64,000 nt of DNA from Mucilaginibacter paludis DSM 18603 (GTDB lineage: Bacteria > Bacteroidota > Bacteroidia > Sphingobacteriales > Sphingobacteriaceae), in contig NZ_CM001403.1 of the NCBI RefSeq assembly GCF_000166195.2, positions 2,374,432-2,438,431 of the forward strand, given 5' to 3'. Below the pieces are notes generated by a model. It was not told the DNA's origin. It made no database searches and saw nothing but the letters and a program-made list of their open reading frames with translations. The translations under genes were made by a program, and so were the position numbers. Each line of letters starts with the position of its first letter. Position 1 is the first letter of the stretch. Positions 1 through 8,895 of the stretch are shown here, piece by piece.

Positions 1-88
1 CTTTCGTGTTCCAGGCATTTTCTGCAAGCTGTACCTTTTCTAATGCAGTCTCCATGGTAAATGGAGGCAAGGGAAGTTTTTGTTCCAT
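1..88 (-). CDS. DUF1348 / NTF2-like protein, N-terminal part only
   Basis: The reverse strand starts with ATG at 88 and stays open to the window edge. The 29 visible residues begin MEQKLPLPPFTMETALEKVQ and continue to AENAWNTK, the usual N-terminus of the DUF1348 branch of the nuclear transport factor 2 (SnoaL-like) fold. These are small alpha+beta barrel proteins with no agreed reaction. The gene lies 63 bp downstream of the carboxymuconolactone decarboxylase gene on the same strand, so the two may be co-transcribed. The rest lies outside the window. Confidence 0.6.
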   Translation of the reverse strand, partial: MEQKLPLPPFTMETALEKVQLAENAWNTK

Positions 89-151
89 AGTAGTTTTAAA
101 TTAAGGAATGGATAAATACAAATCTATCCATTCTTTAGGGAGTGAACACGA

Positions 152-706
152 TCAAATAGCGGCTGTTTCAACCAGCTCAACCACAGGGAAATCTACCACT
201 ACCTTTGCGGCATTGTTGAAATAGTTGGTGAATATGTTTAAACCAACATGAGCGATAATTTCTGCAATTCCTGCTTCATCGTAACCGGCATTTTTCAAGG
301 CATCTACATCAGCGTCATTAACCAGTCCTCTTTTTTCAATGATCGTTCTTGAAAAATCAAGCGCTGCCTGAATTTTTGCATCAGCAGATCTACCTTCACG
401 GGCGTATGCAATACTGTCGGCATCAATATGGACTAATTTTTCGCCGATAAAGGTATGTGCGGCATTGCAATATTCGCAGCTATTAGCGTTGGCAACGGTA
501 AGCGCAATCAGTTCACCAAGCTTTCCGCCGATAGTTCCTCCTCCTAAAGCACCGCTTAAAGCAAGATAGCCGTTTAAAACCGTCGGCGAATTAGCCATAG
601 TTCTCATCATATTAGGAACCATTCCCAGCTTGCCTTGAATGGCAGTAAAAAGATCTTTAGATTTTCCTGTAGTTGTTTCAGGATCAAGTGCTGTTAAACG
701 TGACAT
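152..706 (-). CDS. carboxymuconolactone decarboxylase family (AhpD-like) protein
   Basis: 184 aa. It carries the AhpD-type redox signature: Glu65, Cys77-x-x-Cys80 and His84 (SCEYCNAAH) after the helix GKLGELIALTVANAN. In AhpD-like members this motif acts as an alkylhydroperoxidase; other members decarboxylate lactones. The presence of both cysteines favours a peroxidase-type role. It is soluble, without a signal peptide. The length fits the single-domain YciW/AhpD-like branch. An AraC regulator is encoded divergently beyond a 636-bp spacer and a DUF1348 gene follows, a common arrangement for small stress or detoxification operons. The substrate cannot be read from the sequence. Confidence 0.85.
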   Translation of the reverse strand: MSRLTALDPETTTGKSKDLFTAIQGKLGMVPNMMRTMANSPTVLNGYLALSGALGGGTIGGKLGELIALTVANANSCEYCNAAHTFIGEKLVHIDADSIAYAREGRSADAKIQAALDFSRTIIEKRGLVNDADVDALKNAGYDEAGIAEIIAHVGLNIFTNYFNNAAKVVVDFPVVELVETAAI

Positions 707-810
707 TTTTTTTAATTTTATTTGTCTTCATTGACAATACAAAGGTGCACTGCTTAAATTATCGATAACATGGATAAACGGTGCAGGTGCATGGACAATC
801 AGGACCATGA

Positions 811-1066
811 TTACCCGGGGACAACCTCAAATACTTTTATTGTATAAACGGTATGGGCGTTTTTTTTATATAGCTTGATGGTATAAAAGATATTTGCTCC
901 GGCTAAAATCAATACCGACAAGGGAATGATTGGCGGCTTTAAACCGAGCGGCAATACATCAAGCCGGAACGGCTGGCTAAATACGAACATAGATGGCTGT
1001 AATCATCGTGAAGACCACAAGACATGAGCCGACAGAGATGGCAGCGATAAATCTCCCGGGGCTCAT
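811..1066 (-). pseudogene. frameshifted remnant of a small two-TM membrane protein
   Basis: This is the only coding-like content in the 707-1342 spacer. From ATG at 1066 the reverse strand reads MSPGRFIAAISVGSC and on through a hydrophobic helix to YVRI, then a stop. Moving one base gives an open continuation, FSQPFRLDVLPLG, through a second hydrophobic helix (LSVLILAGANIFYTI) to FEVVPG and a stop at 811. The span is 256 nt, 85 codons plus one base, so one indel near 980-990 accounts for the break. I do not recognise the family. It could be chance, but two matching membrane helices in adjacent frames argue for a decayed gene. Confidence 0.4.
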
Positions 1067-1342
1067 ATTACCTAACGACACAAAAGAACTGGATGAAGTG
1101 TGCTTTCCCAAATCGACAATAATATCATGGGCAATATTTAAATGAAAGAATTATATAATAACTAAGTAAATAAATCAAGTACGCAAAAAAATATGTTGTA
1201 ACAATTATCGAAAATTGTACTCAAATAGAATATGACAAATTATAAATCTGCGATTGTTTTTGCCTATAAAGCCTTGGAAGGAAAATTGGTTTTAGGAAAC
1301 AAATACCGATGGATATAGCTGGCAACTCTGTAGACAATTAGT

Positions 1343-2575
1343 ATGTTTTCACTAAACCTAAACCCGCAAATTATAGTTAACGTTAGCACTGTTATATCCA
1401 GCACGCTATTGTTTTTAGCTTTTTTAACTTTTACAAAAAAAAGCACAGCACTGATAGGCTACCGTTTTTTATCGCTCTTTTTGTTTTTCCTTACACTAAA
1501 CTTTGCAAATGATGCATTTAGTGCCGGCGGAGGGTACCTAAAGCATCCAGTACTAATGCTGATATTTCAGCCAGGCACCTATGCCATTGCTCCATCTTTT
1601 TATTTGGCATCTGTTTATTTAACATCAGTTGATAAAAAGTTGAATGGTAAAGTTATCTTACATTTCCTGCCATATATTTTCCTTCTTGCTGTTTGTATTT
1701 TAACTTTTCAAATACCACCGGATGTAATTGCTGCCAATAAAACAAAAGAAAATCATATAGAGAAGATCGCAAGTATTTGTTTATCAACACTGTTGTTTCT
1801 ACAGATTTTTTGGTATTTGTTTTTGGCATTAAGGCAGTTGAGAAAATACAGGCAATCCATTCCGCTATTTCTATCCAGTTTCACTGGGAATGATTATAAA
1901 TGGCTCATCCAAATAACTATAGGATTATGCATGCTGTCTGTTATCTGGTTGTTAGAAAGCATTGCAGGCATGCCTTTACTCTCCCTAATTGCTTCAATAA
2001 TTTATCTGTGCTCATTTTATTATATCGGTGTGCAGATTATGAAGCAAAAAGACACTCCTTTTTTTGTTCCTGAGCAAGATCAGAGCGTGGATGATCTATC
2101 TAACAATCAGGAAATTTGTGTATCACACGATATTGCCATATCAGTCAATCCCGGGTCAACACCATTAAAGAAAAAAGTATTGACAGATGAAAAGGTAATC
2201 AAGCTTGAATATCAATTATTAGAATTGATGAGAAAAGATAAGCCTTATTTAGATAGTGAGATTACGCTGCCGAAGCTCAGTAAAATGATGCTTTCCAATA
2301 CCTACCACATGTCGTATTTGCTCAATGAATGTTTGGAAGAAAATTTTTACACGTTTATAAACCGGTACAGAATTGAAGAATGCATGCGCTTGTTTAACGA
2401 CCCGGCTTATGATCACTTTACAATTTTAGGAATTGCGTTTGAATGTGGCTTCAACTCCAAAACCTCTTTCAATGTTTTCTTTAAAAAAATCACCGGCTTG
2501 TCACCCAGAGAATATAGAGAGCAGTGTAATAAAAAAAATGCGTTAGAAGTTAGTTCTTCTCTATCAAATAATTGA
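1343..2575 (+). CDS. AraC-family regulator with N-terminal membrane domain
   Basis: 410 aa. Residues about 1-235 contain roughly seven hydrophobic segments and form a membrane sensor. After a polar linker, the last about 100 residues are an AraC double helix-turn-helix: FYTFINRYRIEECMRLF, then ILGIAFECGFNSKTSFNVFFKK and the closing ITGLSPREYRE. This membrane-anchored AraC architecture is frequent in Bacteroidota and is thought to sense envelope or lipophilic signals. The next gene (2650, alpha/beta hydrolase lipoprotein) is co-oriented 74 bp downstream and is a plausible target. The ligand is unknown. Confidence 0.85.
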   Translation: MFSLNLNPQIIVNVSTVISSTLLFLAFLTFTKKSTALIGYRFLSLFLFFLTLNFANDAFSAGGGYLKHPVLMLIFQPGTYAIAPSFYLASVYLTSVDKKLNGKVILHFLPYIFLLAVCILTFQIPPDVIAANKTKENHIEKIASICLSTLLFLQIFWYLFLALRQLRKYRQSIPLFLSSFTGNDYKWLIQITIGLCMLSVIWLLESIAGMPLLSLIASIIYLCSFYYIGVQIMKQKDTPFFVPEQDQSVDDLSNNQEICVSHDIAISVNPGSTPLKKKVLTDEKVIKLEYQLLELMRKDKPYLDSEITLPKLSKMMLSNTYHMSYLLNECLEENFYTFINRYRIEECMRLFNDPAYDHFTILGIAFECGFNSKTSFNVFFKKITGLSPREYREQCNKKNALEVSSSLSNN

Positions 2576-2649
2576 CTTACAGTATTTTATAAAATAATAT
2601 ATTTATTAAGAAGTACGTTCGATTTTTTTTTACGAGCGAATTTTGCTTC

Positions 2650-3480
2650 ATGAAATATAAACTAAAAACATCATTCTTCTTAATTACGCTTTTTACACTA
2701 TTAGGTATTTCCTGCAAAAAAAACTCGGTTAATCCCGTTTTGTCCGAAAAACAAGTTGACTTAGGTACTCACAAGCTGATGACTTATTCATCATCATCAG
2801 GCTCTAAATATTTAATCGTATTCGAAAGCGGGTTGGGTAATGATGCCTCCGTTTGGACTGAAGAAAAGATTAGAAAACCGCTATCTGGCATTTCCGATAT
2901 GTTGATGTATGACCGGGCTGGCTACGGAAAATCTCAAAAAGGACCGTCACCCCGAACCATTGACAGATTAAGCGATGAATTGGCTGCCGTCATCGCCGCA
3001 GTTGCCGGTGAAAGAAAAGTTATTATCGTTTCCCATTCCTTAGGTGGTTTGATAGCACGAGCTTACGCCTTCAAAAATCCATCAAAGATAGCTGCGCTTT
3101 TGTTTCTTGATTCTTCACATGAACTGTATAACCATTGGACGCAAGACGAGGAAGATAAGTTATATGATGAAACAAAAAAAACTTACGGTGCCGGACCTGG
3201 GGTGCTACAAGAGGTAAGAGAGCTCCGCGAAGATTTGGAATATATGTCAACCCTACCAAATCTGCCAAATGTTCCAGTAACAGTAATCACAAGTATGCAA
3301 ACCAGTGCCGGGGTTTCAAGTGCCGACAAACAATTATGGTATAACGCTCATGAAAGCTTGAAAAATGGAGTTACAGTTTTTCAGCATTTATCAACAATAA
3401 AGTCAGGACACTTTATTATGCTTGATGAACCTTATTTAGTCATTGAAAACATCAGACAGCTGTTGTCAAAGTTGCCATAG
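2650..3480 (+). CDS. alpha/beta-hydrolase lipoprotein
   Basis: 276 aa. The N-terminus has a hydrophobic signal and a lipobox ending in Cys22 (LLGISC), so the mature protein should be lipid-anchored in the envelope. The hydrolase fold shows the oxyanion region FESGLGNDASVW, the strand motif YDRAGYGKS near residue 88, the nucleophile elbow VSHSLGGL with Ser130, and a C-terminal catalytic His in SGHFIMLDEP. Asp154 (LFLDSSH) is a possible acid but its position is atypical. It is probably an esterase- or lipase-like enzyme of unknown substrate. It follows the AraC regulator gene on the same strand. Confidence 0.85.
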   Translation: MKYKLKTSFFLITLFTLLGISCKKNSVNPVLSEKQVDLGTHKLMTYSSSSGSKYLIVFESGLGNDASVWTEEKIRKPLSGISDMLMYDRAGYGKSQKGPSPRTIDRLSDELAAVIAAVAGERKVIIVSHSLGGLIARAYAFKNPSKIAALLFLDSSHELYNHWTQDEEDKLYDETKKTYGAGPGVLQEVRELREDLEYMSTLPNLPNVPVTVITSMQTSAGVSSADKQLWYNAHESLKNGVTVFQHLSTIKSGHFIMLDEPYLVIENIRQLLSKLP

Positions 3481-3617
3481 CGTACAGTTGCCGTCAAAAA
3501 TAAGATGGCTGGGAAATCCCTCATTTCAAATTCCGAACACGCTCGCCTCTTTAACCGAATTCAATACATCACTTAACTATCCTAACAGATTCATCTTTAG
3601 GGAACAACCACCTATAA

Positions 3618-6098
3618 ATGCTTAAAAAACAGGTTATCGCATTCTTTTTGCTAATTATCAGCTATGCTATAGCATCCGCTCAGCAGCTCACTATTAATGG
3701 TACTATTACAGATGACACCGGTAGACCGATTCCGTTTGCCAGTATATTGATCCATAATACAACCAAGGGTACTTCTGCCAACAGCGATGGGGCTTACAGC
3801 ATTAACGTAGCAGCCGGCAATTATGAACTTTTATTTAAGGCCATCGGTTTTCAACAGGAAACACGTAAGATAACTGTGGCAAAAAATGTTGTTTTAAATA
3901 TCGAACTCCATGTAGCTTCGTACCAATTAAATGAAGTGGCCGTGCACGCCACCGGCGAAGACCCCGCCTATGGTATCATCCGCAATGCCATCCGCAAACG
4001 TAAAACCTACTTAAAGGAGGTTGATACCTACAGTGCCGATGTATACCTTAAAGGTTTACAAAAACTACTGGCCGCACCCAAAAAGTTTCTGGGCAGGGAT
4101 ATGAACAAGATAGGCCGCGAGATTGGGCTTGACTCCAACCGTCGGGGTGTTATATACTTTTCAGAATCACTATCCAAACTCAGCTTCATAAAACCTGACC
4201 TTTTACATGAAGAAATGATCTCATCCAAAGTATCAGGCAGTAACCAGGCGTTCAGCTTTAACAGGGCATCAGATATTAAGGTTAATATGTACGAGAATTT
4301 TCAATACTGGGACCAACTGAGCAACCGCCCGCTGATATCGCCCATTGCGGATAATGCACTCAATTTTTACTATTATAAATGGCTGGGCGCTATTGAAGAG
4401 AACGGCGAAATTGTAAACAAGATACAACTGACCCCCAAGCATGCTTTCGAACCGGCGTTCACCGGGGTGATCTATATTATGGAGGATAGCTGGCGCATAC
4501 ATAGTTTAGACCTGAAGATAACTGAAAGCGCCAACCTAAACGTGGTTGACACCTTAAAAATAAAGGAACAATATATACCCGTTGGCAACAAAGTATGGAT
4601 GCCAGCTTCGGTAAAGTATGAGTTTACCGGCGGCCTTTTTGGCTTCAAATTCGGCGGCTACTTTATTGCCGTTTACAGCAATTATGTTCTCAACCCTGCC
4701 CTCAATAAAAAAGACTTTGCTGAGGAGGTATTGCGCGTGTCCAAAGGCATCAACAAAAAAGATTCGACCTATTGGCAGCAGGAACGGCCGGTACCGCTAA
4801 CTTTAGAAGAAACAAATGATTACCGAAAAAAAGCTATTATGGCGGCCAGGCGTGAATCAAAGCCCTACCTCGATTCGCTTGACCGGGTATACAATAAGGT
4901 AACTCCCGGCAAGGTATTATTCACAGGTGTGCTGCATCGTAACCGTTATACTAATGAATACCTTAATTTCAACCCGACTATACCCTCGTTCCTTTATAAT
5001 ACAGTAGAAGGCCTTACGGTTAATTATGGTGCAACATTTACTAAACAGATAGATTCTACCGATAGTAAATGCTTGCTTCTGGGCGGAAATGTGCGTTACG
5101 GTTTTGGCAATCATTTATTCCATGCCAATGCAATGGCCGACATACCGGCAGGCCGTTTTATCCTGGGCCTTAGCGGCGGTACAGGCATGTATGACTTGAA
5201 CAACCTCGAGCCAATCGATCCCGCTAATAACACTATTAGTACCTTGTTCGACAGGCAAAATCTTGAGAAGCTTTATGAAAAAAAGTTTGGCCAGGCATCA
5301 TTATCGGCCAGGATAGCTGGGGGCTGGCTTGGAAGAATTTCAACAACGTATGCCAACCGCAAATGGTATCCTAACAGTTCTTTTTACAGCTTTGGTAACC
5401 GGGATAAGGCTTTTACATCCAATAACCCCAATACTCCAGATATTGATCAGTCTTTATTTCCCGAAAATCAATCATTTACCATTAATGCAAGCACCAGTTA
5501 CAATTTCAGTAATAAATACGAAACTTACCCTACAGGTAAACACTATTTGCCCTCTGCTTACCCTAAGCTGGAGCTGAGCTATACAAAGGGTATTAAAAGC
5601 ATTTTCGCCTCTGATGTGGATTATGATGTGCTTTCAACAAATTTATCAAAGGAGGGCGTAAACATGGGCATCTATGGCAAGTCTTCTTTTTATATTGGGG
5701 CAGGTAAGTTTTTACGTGCTAAGCAATTATACTTTATAGATTATGCCCAGTTTATAGGTAATGACGGTTTCATAAATCTCATATCGTCAAACCGGTTTTT
5801 GTTATTGGATTCATACCGGTACAGCACACCAGACAAATATTTTGAAGCCCATATCGAACACAATTTTTCAGGATATATCTTAAATAACGTCCCACTAATC
5901 CGTAAGCTAAAACTGCAGGAAATTATAGATTTGAATTATTTAACCACGCCTGTGCTTAAAAGCTATTACGAGGTTGCAGCGGGTGTGCAGTACCTCAATT
6001 TCAGGCTCACGTACGTGCAATCGTACAAAGATGGAAAGAAAAGCGAAGAAGGAATTAAAATTGGGATAATATTACCTCAAACTAAAGGTTCACGCTGA
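3618..6098 (+). CDS. DUF5686 / carboxypeptidase-regulatory-like outer-membrane protein
   Basis: 826 aa. A Sec signal peptide (MLKKQVIAFFLLIISYAIAS, then AQ) is followed by a carboxypeptidase-regulatory-like beta-sandwich at about 22-110 (INGTITDDTGRPIPFASILI, then GNYELLFKAIGFQ). The remainder, with many alternating aromatic beta strands and a C-terminal barrel-like part, matches the DUF5686 family of Bacteroidota outer-membrane proteins, whose usual length is about 800 aa. Its function is not established; a role in outer-membrane transport or assembly is inferred. The gene starts 137 bp after the lipoprotein gene. No SusD-like partner is present. Confidence 0.85.
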   Translation: MLKKQVIAFFLLIISYAIASAQQLTINGTITDDTGRPIPFASILIHNTTKGTSANSDGAYSINVAAGNYELLFKAIGFQQETRKITVAKNVVLNIELHVASYQLNEVAVHATGEDPAYGIIRNAIRKRKTYLKEVDTYSADVYLKGLQKLLAAPKKFLGRDMNKIGREIGLDSNRRGVIYFSESLSKLSFIKPDLLHEEMISSKVSGSNQAFSFNRASDIKVNMYENFQYWDQLSNRPLISPIADNALNFYYYKWLGAIEENGEIVNKIQLTPKHAFEPAFTGVIYIMEDSWRIHSLDLKITESANLNVVDTLKIKEQYIPVGNKVWMPASVKYEFTGGLFGFKFGGYFIAVYSNYVLNPALNKKDFAEEVLRVSKGINKKDSTYWQQERPVPLTLEETNDYRKKAIMAARRESKPYLDSLDRVYNKVTPGKVLFTGVLHRNRYTNEYLNFNPTIPSFLYNTVEGLTVNYGATFTKQIDSTDSKCLLLGGNVRYGFGNHLFHANAMADIPAGRFILGLSGGTGMYDLNNLEPIDPANNTISTLFDRQNLEKLYEKKFGQASLSARIAGGWLGRISTTYANRKWYPNSSFYSFGNRDKAFTSNNPNTPDIDQSLFPENQSFTINASTSYNFSNKYETYPTGKHYLPSAYPKLELSYTKGIKSIFASDVDYDVLSTNLSKEGVNMGIYGKSSFYIGAGKFLRAKQLYFIDYAQFIGNDGFINLISSNRFLLLDSYRYSTPDKYFEAHIEHNFSGYILNNVPLIRKLKLQEIIDLNYLTTPVLKSYYEVAAGVQYLNFRLTYVQSYKDGKKSEEGIKIGIILPQTKGSR

Positions 6099-6223
6099 TA
6101 TTAGCATTCAATAACGCTATAACGTATTAAAAAAGGCTACAGATGAACGAGGGTTTGGCATGCTGCAAACCAAATTATCTATCTTGGTTTCGGTCAGGGC
6201 AGGGTCGCATGTCAGAGCCCCTT

Positions 6224-6633
6224 CTATTTTGTTACGATATTAATAAGTTCCAAAGTGGAATCGAATGCAACATCATCTTTTGATTTCCTACACTTGTTTC
6301 TGGCGAGATTTCCGAAGGTATGTCGTGCCCAATAAAATATAATGCTGATGCCTGTTAAACTTCTTGTATCTGCCATGCCTTTACTAAGAGCCTTATTCAG
6401 GTTAGTAATGGTGGCATACCTATCAGAAAGCATGTTCCTTTATTTGAATAAGAATGGGTGAGCTTCATCAGGTTAATTAATACTAATAAAAGCCTTATCC
6501 TGTCTTTTACCCTTGGTTTTTGACCTGTTATATTCTATCCTTCCATCTTTGATTTTATAGTTACTTAAGTATAAATCTACAGCGTTAATACCACACAGGT
6601 AAAGGAAAGCATAAACATATCCCGAGCAAGTTC
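6224..6633 (-). pseudogene. decayed tyrosine recombinase (integrase), C-terminal half
   Basis: Reading the reverse strand from 6633 gives ELARDMFMLS. After a frame change it continues FLYLCGINAVDLYLSNYKIK and GRIEYNRSKTKGKRQDKAF, then two in-frame TAA stops, then ITNLNKALSKG and the active-site box YWARHTFGNLARNK followed by KSKDDVA. These match the catalytic domain of Bacteroidetes phage-integrase-type recombinases (first Arg region, then His-x-x-Arg-like ARHTF). At least one frameshift and two stops make it non-functional, and the end with the catalytic Tyr is missing. It marks a past integration event at this site. Confidence 0.7.
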
Positions 6634-6725
6634 AGCTCGGCTATCTTTTCAACTTGGCAATCACGATTTTTTATAACTTACTCTATTATAGAAAAATGCC
6701 CAATATGAATTCTAAATAAGTTTAT

Positions 6726-6812
6726 TTAATTAAACATCCGATAATCATTCGGCGTAACGCCTGCTTTTTGTTTGAATAAACGGGTAAAATACTGTGTGTG
6801 TGGTGACGAATT
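6726..6812 (-). pseudogene. 3' remnant of an AraC-family regulator
   Basis: The reverse strand reads SPHTQYFTRLFKQKAGVTPN then DYRMFN and a stop. This is the canonical end of an AraC helix-turn-helix domain (S-x-QYFTRLFKKxxGVTPxxYR). Only about 28 codons survive. Upstream there is a terminator-like hairpin in place of the rest of the gene, so it is a fragment and not a short gene. Confidence 0.65.
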
Positions 6813-6845
6813 AGAATTTTATCGAAAAAAAAGCCCTCAGGGCAT

Positions 6846-6880
6846 AAAAAAAGCCCTTTTACTGCTGTAAAAAGGCTTTT
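6846..6880. terminator. hairpin terminator, bidirectional-looking
   Basis: An inverted repeat with arms AAAAGCCCTTTTAC and GTAAAAAGGCTTTT around a TGCT loop. It is A-rich on one side and T-rich on the other, so it could terminate from either strand. A second, shorter hairpin (AGCCCTCAGGGC) lies just before it. No intact gene ends here; it sits inside the pseudogene cluster at 6.2-7.1 kb. Confidence 0.55.
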
Positions 6881-6889
6881 CAGAAAAGG

Positions 6890-7026
6890 GTGCTTAACCG
6901 TACAAATTACATCGCGATTCATCGTTGATTTGAAGTGGCTGGCCGATTTTCCTGAAAGATTAAAGGAATATAATGAGATGGGAAAAGGTAATAATTGATC
7001 AATTTAAGACAAAATAAAAGCATGCA
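6890..7026 (+). repeat. 137-bp dispersed repeat, copy 1
   Basis: This segment is nearly identical, without gaps, to 31373-31509. It is open in one frame and reads VQITSRFIVDLKWLADFPER then LKEYNEMGKGNN and a stop, as if it were the 3' end of a lost gene. I do not recognise the protein. Both copies are followed within about 20 bp by a long palindrome and lie in gene-free stretches. Confidence 0.7.
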
Positions 7027-7042
7027 GGATTAGCATAACATT

Positions 7043-7082
7043 TATCAGTAGTAATGAACTGCAAAATTCATTACTACTGATA
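7043..7082. repeat. 16-bp-arm palindrome after repeat copy 1
   Basis: Perfect arms TATCAGTAGTAATGAA (7043-7058) and its complement (7067-7082) enclose an 8-nt loop. It lies 17 bp beyond the 137-bp repeat. The equivalent position after copy 2 also carries a long palindrome with a related TAGTA core. It may be a terminator or the end of a small mobile unit. Confidence 0.6.
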
Positions 7083-7318
7083 GTAATAATTAAAAATTGC
7101 TTCTACCTAAAAGTTGAGTGCTATAAGATGCGTATTACGTTAAAACACCGCCTTGATGACCTTATCCACCTATTAATAAGGTCGGCCGTTTTCGAATATG
7201 GCATTCGAGTTTAGTAAGGACATTAAAAGAATGTTTTTTATTATTCAATCCTCCTGACATAGGGTTGTCACTATGGCTTATTATTCTTGTGCTATCAAAA
7301 ACAATAAAAAGCTATATC

Positions 7319-7714
7319 ATGAATTTAAAGTCATTAAGAATTATTACCGGGGACATCAAACGTTTGGTGCCATTTTATGAAAGTGTTACTGGTCTGACGG
7401 CGCAATGGTTCACAGAAGATTTTGCAGAATTGGCTAACGGCACCGCTACTTTGGCCATCGGCAGTACACGTACCTTGAGTTTATTTGGCGAGGGAATTGC
7501 CGAGCCGGCCAGCAATAAAAGTGTGATCATTGAATTCCTGGTGGACAACGTAGACGAAGCTTACGAGCGGATTAAAGCCTTGGTACCTGTAGTTGTTCAA
7601 AACCCTACGACCATGCCCTGGGGAAACCGCTCGCTATTATTTCGCGATCCGGATGGTAACCTGATCAACTTTTTCACACCAGTTACGCTTGAAGCAATTC
7701 AAAAATTCAGCTGA
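7319..7714 (+). CDS. VOC-family (glyoxalase/bleomycin-resistance-like) protein
   Basis: 131 aa from the ATG at 7319 (MNLKSLRIITGDIKRLVPFY). An ATG 54 nt upstream adds an unlikely hydrophobic extension, so 7319 is preferred. The fold shows the paired beta-alpha-beta-beta-beta units of the vicinal oxygen chelate superfamily: N-terminal LRIITGDIKRLVPFYESVTG and C-terminal WGNRSLLFRDPDGNLINFF, the usual closing strand. Members are metal-dependent lyases, dioxygenases or resistance proteins; the substrate here is not evident. It is probably cytosolic and monocistronic, with a hydrolase gene downstream on the same strand. Confidence 0.85.
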   Translation: MNLKSLRIITGDIKRLVPFYESVTGLTAQWFTEDFAELANGTATLAIGSTRTLSLFGEGIAEPASNKSVIIEFLVDNVDEAYERIKALVPVVVQNPTTMPWGNRSLLFRDPDGNLINFFTPVTLEAIQKFS

Positions 7715-7842
7715 CAAATTTTGCTCGAACATAAAAATAATTGACAAGCCTTTAATTACGATAACAAAAATTAACGTAGTTTAATTTTTACGTCTTTTCA
7801 GAAGTATACCTTTTGATAGCAAAAACACGTTTAATCATCTAT

Positions 7843-8616
7843 ATGGGACTTATAAAAATTAATGGCATTCAGCTGTATGTCGAAGTCAAAGGAACCGGGT
7901 TTCCTATTATTTTAATCCATGGAAACGGCGGAGATCACCAGGCTCATTTTAAAAATATAATTGAACCACTTTCGAAAAACTTCCAAACGGTGGCATTGGA
8001 TTGCCGTGGCCACGGACAGTCTGATAAGCCGGCAGCATTTACCCTCGAAGATCATGTTCAGGATATTATTGAAATCATGGATCACTTTGGCTTCGAAAAA
8101 GCGCATTTACTGGGCGTATCCATGGGCAGCTATATCGCTCAGTTGGTTGCCATCACCGCTCCGGATCGTATTGATAAACTAATACTGACGGTTACCAAAT
8201 CCAATGGACTTACCTCTTCGATACTGCGTTTATTTAAAGAAAATGAAGAAGAAATTAAGGGTTTGAATATGCATGAAACCATATTGAAACTATTAAAATT
8301 TATGGTGTATGACCCCGAACTGATGAAAAACCATTTGGAGGTATTTGAAACCAAGCTAAGTGCCGAACAATTCAATGCTGCCAATAAAGCAATTGGTGCT
8401 TTCGATTTCAGGAATCAATTATCCAAGGTTATAGCAAAAACGCTAGTGATCAGCGGAAGATATGATGGCTTGAACCCTCCTGCTGACGGAAAGGAAGTGG
8501 CTTCCCTAATAAAAAATGCAACATTTGAAGAAATGCAATACTCCGGACATGCACCTATGTTCGAGGAACCGGATGCCTATATGAATATCGTTGAGGCCTT
8601 TTTATTAAAACAATAA
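7843..8616 (+). CDS. alpha/beta-hydrolase (cytosolic)
   Basis: 257 aa from ATG 7843 (MGLIKINGIQLYVEVKG); an in-frame ATG at 7813 adds ten residues without family support. Landmarks are the oxyanion motif HGNGGD at 26-31, DCRGHGQSDKP near 53, the nucleophile elbow GVSMGS with Ser93, the likely acid in SGRYDGLNPP, and the catalytic His in YSGHAPMFEEP near the end. The size and motifs fit the 3-oxoadipate enol-lactonase / epoxide hydrolase-like group. No signal peptide. The substrate is unknown. Confidence 0.85.
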   Translation: MGLIKINGIQLYVEVKGTGFPIILIHGNGGDHQAHFKNIIEPLSKNFQTVALDCRGHGQSDKPAAFTLEDHVQDIIEIMDHFGFEKAHLLGVSMGSYIAQLVAITAPDRIDKLILTVTKSNGLTSSILRLFKENEEEIKGLNMHETILKLLKFMVYDPELMKNHLEVFETKLSAEQFNAANKAIGAFDFRNQLSKVIAKTLVISGRYDGLNPPADGKEVASLIKNATFEEMQYSGHAPMFEEPDAYMNIVEAFLLKQ

Positions 8617-8691
8617 CAAACAGGCAATATTAATCTCTAAAAGTTCGTCTTCCAGTTCCATCATTAAAAATTATAATTCAAAGAGCTATTA

Positions 8692-8722
8692 CTGATAACG
8701 TCGCGCGACAATAGCGAAGGCC
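8692..8722 (-). pseudogene. remnant of an ECF sigma-factor gene (third tandem copy)
   Basis: These 31 bases match 27 of 31 positions in the intact sigma gene at 14883-14913. On the reverse strand they encode AFAIVARRYQ followed by a stop, against AFAVVARRYQ in the intact protein. The fragment occupies the position a sigma gene would have if another copy of the sigma-FecR-TonB unit had once followed copy A. The rest of 8617-8757 shows nothing else I can identify. Confidence 0.5.
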
Positions 8723-8757
8723 AGGGCAGCCTACGTATTCTTACTGCTGCTTTGGAT

Positions 8758-8895
8758 TCAGCCGAAAAGGAAGTTGCATATCTGAACAATAAGCAGCCAG
8801 CAGAGCGAACCCATTAATGCGACGAGTGTTCCGGAAATCAGCAAGCGTGAATTATGGTTTTGTTGTCGATGTTCTTTATCGTCAGTTGAAGCCAT
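8758..8895 (-). CDS. 45-aa single-pass membrane protein, copy A
   Basis: A short gene reading MASTDDKEHRQQNHNSRLLI and then one hydrophobic helix (ISGTLVALMGSLCWLLIVQI) to FLFG. Its start overlaps the end of the 83-aa gene by 14 nt. A paralogue of exactly the same length and the same overlap occurs at 15095-15232; the shared core is LLI-G-VALxGSLCWLLI. Conservation of length, frame and overlap in two diverged copies shows it is a real gene. The function is unknown. Being last in the sigma/FecR/TonB unit, it may help envelope signalling or anchor an energising complex. Confidence 0.75.
   Translation of the reverse strand: MASTDDKEHRQQNHNSRLLISGTLVALMGSLCWLLIVQICNFLFG

Noticed and set aside
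3443..3625. 60-aa forward frame between the hydrolase and DUF5686 genes
   Set aside because: It overlaps the ends of both neighbours in another frame and reads as low-quality sequence.
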